A stretch of DNA of 64,000 nt from Gallionella sp. (GTDB lineage: Bacteria > Pseudomonadota > Gammaproteobacteria > Burkholderiales > Gallionellaceae), in NCBI GenBank assembly GCA_028707275.1, contig JAQTUP010000001.1, forward strand, positions 248,001-312,000, written 5' to 3'. Position 1 is the stretch's first letter. The number at the start of each line of letters is the position of its first letter. The notes below the pieces were generated by a model. The model was not told where the DNA came from. It ran no database searches and worked only from the letters and a program-made list of their open reading frames with translations. The position numbers were made by a program, and so were the translations under genes. Shown piece by piece: positions 62,397 to 64,000 of this stretch.

Positions 62397-63302
62397 TTAA
62401 CGCCTGACTCTGCTGCTACCCGTCCGGCCTGTACCGCTTCGACGATCACCCGTTCGACCATTACTGACAGGACGACGCGCGACGGATGGTTTAGCCTGCA
62501 ACGGAACGGCAGGTTCTGCCGCCTGATCGATGAGGCCTGCCCATTCGAGCACCTGCGCCATCTCGCCCTCGCCAAGCTCGGCTGTCATGCCTCTTTTTAA
62601 TCGAGGCGGCAGGTTGATTATACCGAAACGCACGCGCATCAGACGGCTGACAGGAAGACCCAGCGCTTCAAAAGTGCGCCGGACGATACGATTGCGTCCT
62701 TCTTTCAACATCACTTTATACCAGTGATTAAAGCCCTCACCGCCCTGATCTTCGAGCTTGTCGAAGGTCACAGGACCATCTTCGAGTTCGACACCTTCCT
62801 TGAGCACTTTCGTTACCTGCTCATCCGTCATGGTGCCCTGCACACGAACCGCATATTCGCGCTCCACCTCAAAACGAGGATGCATCAGACGATTTGCCAA
62901 TTCACCCGAGGTAGTAAAAATCAACAATCCGCTGGTATTGAAATCCAGCCGTCCGATAGCGATCCATTTTTGACCGCGCAGCTTGGGCAGCTTATCAAAT
63001 ACACTCGCGCGCTTCTCCGGATCATCGCGACTGACAATCTCGCCTTCAGGCTTGTGATACAACAATACACGCGCGGCATGATCGCGCTCGCCTACCCGTA
63101 TCGTGCGCCGTTCGGTTTTGACCAGATCCCCCGGCAATACGCGCATACCCAGCGTAGCAGGTTCTCCGTTCACGCTGACGCGCCCTGCCGAAATCCATTC
63201 TTCCATGGCACGGCGGGAACCAAAACCGGCCTGCGCCAGCACTTTTTGTAATTTTTCGCCCTGTACAGGTGCGTTATCCAGCTCTATGTCTTGCTCGTTC
63301 AT
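62397..63302 (-). CDS. rluB: 23S rRNA pseudouridine(2605) synthase
   Basis: The protein has 301 residues. An S4 domain (KLQKVLAQAGFGSRRAMEEWI) precedes the RsuA/RluB catalytic domain with Asp in GRLDFNTSGLL and RIVRRTFEALGLPVSRLMRVR. A basic Arg/Gly-rich tail (about 270-301) is typical of RluB. Its ATG overlaps the last codon region of the decayed recR (ATGA). Confidence 0.94.
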   Translation of the reverse strand: MNEQDIELDNAPVQGEKLQKVLAQAGFGSRRAMEEWISAGRVSVNGEPATLGMRVLPGDLVKTERRTIRVGERDHAARVLLYHKPEGEIVSRDDPEKRASVFDKLPKLRGQKWIAIGRLDFNTSGLLIFTTSGELANRLMHPRFEVEREYAVRVQGTMTDEQVTKVLKEGVELEDGPVTFDKLEDQGGEGFNHWYKVMLKEGRNRIVRRTFEALGLPVSRLMRVRFGIINLPPRLKRGMTAELGEGEMAQVLEWAGLIDQAAEPAVPLQAKPSVARRPVSNGRTGDRRSGTGRTGSSRVRR

Positions 63303-63625
63303 ACTGTCAACTCACGTCTTTCTAGCACGGCTTGCGCCAATGTTCCACTATCCACTTGCTCCGGCTCGCCGCCAGTCGGCAAACCCCTCGCAATACGCGA
63401 CACTTTAACACCAAGTGACCGCGACAAGGTTGCCAAACATCACCCTCCACCGTAAAATTGACCGGCGGTACCCATTTACAAGTGATACGGGGCAATACTG
63501 AATATTTTCGGTCACCTTGCACAACGAGACTGCCAAAAACAAAGCCCCTGCATGATCGCGCTGCAACAAGCTATGCGCTGCACGAGTTTTTGATCCACAC
63601 GCGGAATGACAGCACCAAAATACGA
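63299..63625 (-). pseudogene. recR: Decayed recR (recombination mediator)
   Basis: Three RecR fragments lie in order but in different frames. Fragment 1 (63,492-63,569) reads LLQRDHAGALFLAVSL then CKVTENIQYC, the N-terminal/zinc-finger approach. Fragment 2 (63,439-63,462) reads VNFTVEGD. Fragment 3 (63,299-63,433) reads ATLSRSLGVKVSRIARG then LPTGGEPEQVDSGTLAQAV and the end LERRELTV with a stop. Only 29 bp lie between fragments 1 and 2, where RecR has about 85 residues (zinc finger and Toprim core); at least one frameshift separates 2 and 3, and the N-terminus is shortened. Its place between ybaB and rluB fits, since ybaB-recR is a standard pair. RecR with RecO loads RecA on gapped DNA. Confidence 0.85.
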
Positions 63626-63633
63626 GGCTGCTG

Positions 63634-63957
63634 TTAAAACGGCAATTTCATTCCAGGCGGCAAGCCCATACCTGCACCGAACCCGCTCATACGCTGCTCG
63701 CTGGTTGCAGCCACCTTTTTTACCGCATCGTTCAATGCCAAAACGATCAAATCTTCCAGCATTTCCTTGTCAGACAACACACTGTCATCCAACGATACAC
63801 GGCGCACTTCATGCGCACAACTCATGGTGACGCGCACCAGACCCGATGCGGCCTGGCCTTCAACATCGATGGTCGCCAATTCAGCCTGTGCCTGCTGCAT
63901 ATTCTTCTGCATTTGCTGAGCTTGTTTCATCAAGCCACCCAATCCGCCCTTCATCAT
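63634..63957 (-). CDS. ybaB: Nucleoid-associated protein YbaB/EbfC
   Basis: The protein has 107 residues. It starts [27 protein letters not shown] and has [21 protein letters not shown] and the C-terminal [12 protein letters not shown]. It is a DNA-binding dimer, usually in dnaX-ybaB-recR. GGGAG lies just upstream. dnaX would be past the right edge. Confidence 0.95.
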   Translation of the reverse strand: MMKGGLGGLMKQAQQMQKNMQQAQAELATIDVEGQAASGLVRVTMSCAHEVRRVSLDDSVLSDKEMLEDLIVLALNDAVKKVAATSEQRMSGFGAGMGLPPGMKLPF

Positions 63958-64000
63958 GCTTCCACTCCCGAATTAATTGTTTAAAGGTTTAACTGATTCT

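Overview
The window is a stretch of a betaproteobacterial chromosome. Gene content and order (gyrA-serC-serA-pheA-hisC-aroF-tyrA-aroA/cmk; rnc-era-pdxJ-acpS; rpoE-rseA-rseB-rseC-lepA-lepB) match Nitrosomonadales, and a Gallionellaceae-like member is my best guess. That placement is inference from synteny and protein character; no search was run.

Layout. (1) 1-16 kb, minus strand: one long amino-acid biosynthesis operon starting at gyrA and passing through serC, serA, pheA, a methyltransferase, hisC, aroF and tyrA to an aroA-cmk fusion cut by the left edge. Two accessory blocks interrupt it: an AlbA/Schlafen-GHKL gene plus a ParA-type ATPase between gyrA and serC, and a HigBA-like toxin-antitoxin pair plus a TIR-domain gene between tyrA and aroA. 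(2) 16-18 kb, plus: ubiG, gph and ssrA (tmRNA), followed by a palindrome-rich stretch holding inverted copies of the tmRNA 3' end. (3) 18.8-26.4 kb: hipBA, a secreted caspase/FGE protein bracketed by repeats, a Lon-like protease, and a SEL1/SPOR protein. (4) 26.4-35.4 kb: a [NiFe]-hydrogenase locus, with hypE, hypD, hypC, short hypF, hypB, hypA and hupE on the minus strand and hoxF, hoxU and hoxY on the plus strand. The catalytic subunit gene hoxH is not in the window. (5) 35.9-41.4 kb: a PAS-GGDEF-EAL protein, an orphan NarL-type sensor kinase and a K+ channel. (6) 41.4-57 kb, minus: def, mtnP, hpt, galU, ligA, zipA, nagZ, acpS, pdxJ, era, rnc, a DUF4845 gene, lepB, lepA, rseC, rseB, rseA, rpoE. 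(7) 57-64 kb: nadB, a ygfX-like gene, a Ser/Thr kinase, a class III nucleotide cyclase with a PEGA domain, rluB, a decayed recR and ybaB.

Repeats shape this genome strongly. At least five families of short, mostly palindromic elements sit between genes, and several lie inside or at the ends of coding sequences: three in-frame insertions in aroA, the start of gph, and the tails of hpt and hypB. One 175-bp unit occurs twice, 20 kb apart, with no difference visible by eye. A larger element with ACTGATGTTACG ends occurs at about 1.8-2.3 kb and 40.0-40.3 kb, and solo ends lie beside the caspase gene and exactly where hoxH would be expected.

The most notable biology: recR is a pseudogene with an internal deletion and recO is absent from its usual era-pdxJ slot, suggesting loss of the RecOR branch of recombination. 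The hox operon lacks its catalytic subunit next to a repeat end. The AlbA/GHKL-ParA pair, translationally coupled to gyrA, is the best candidate here for an undescribed two-gene system.
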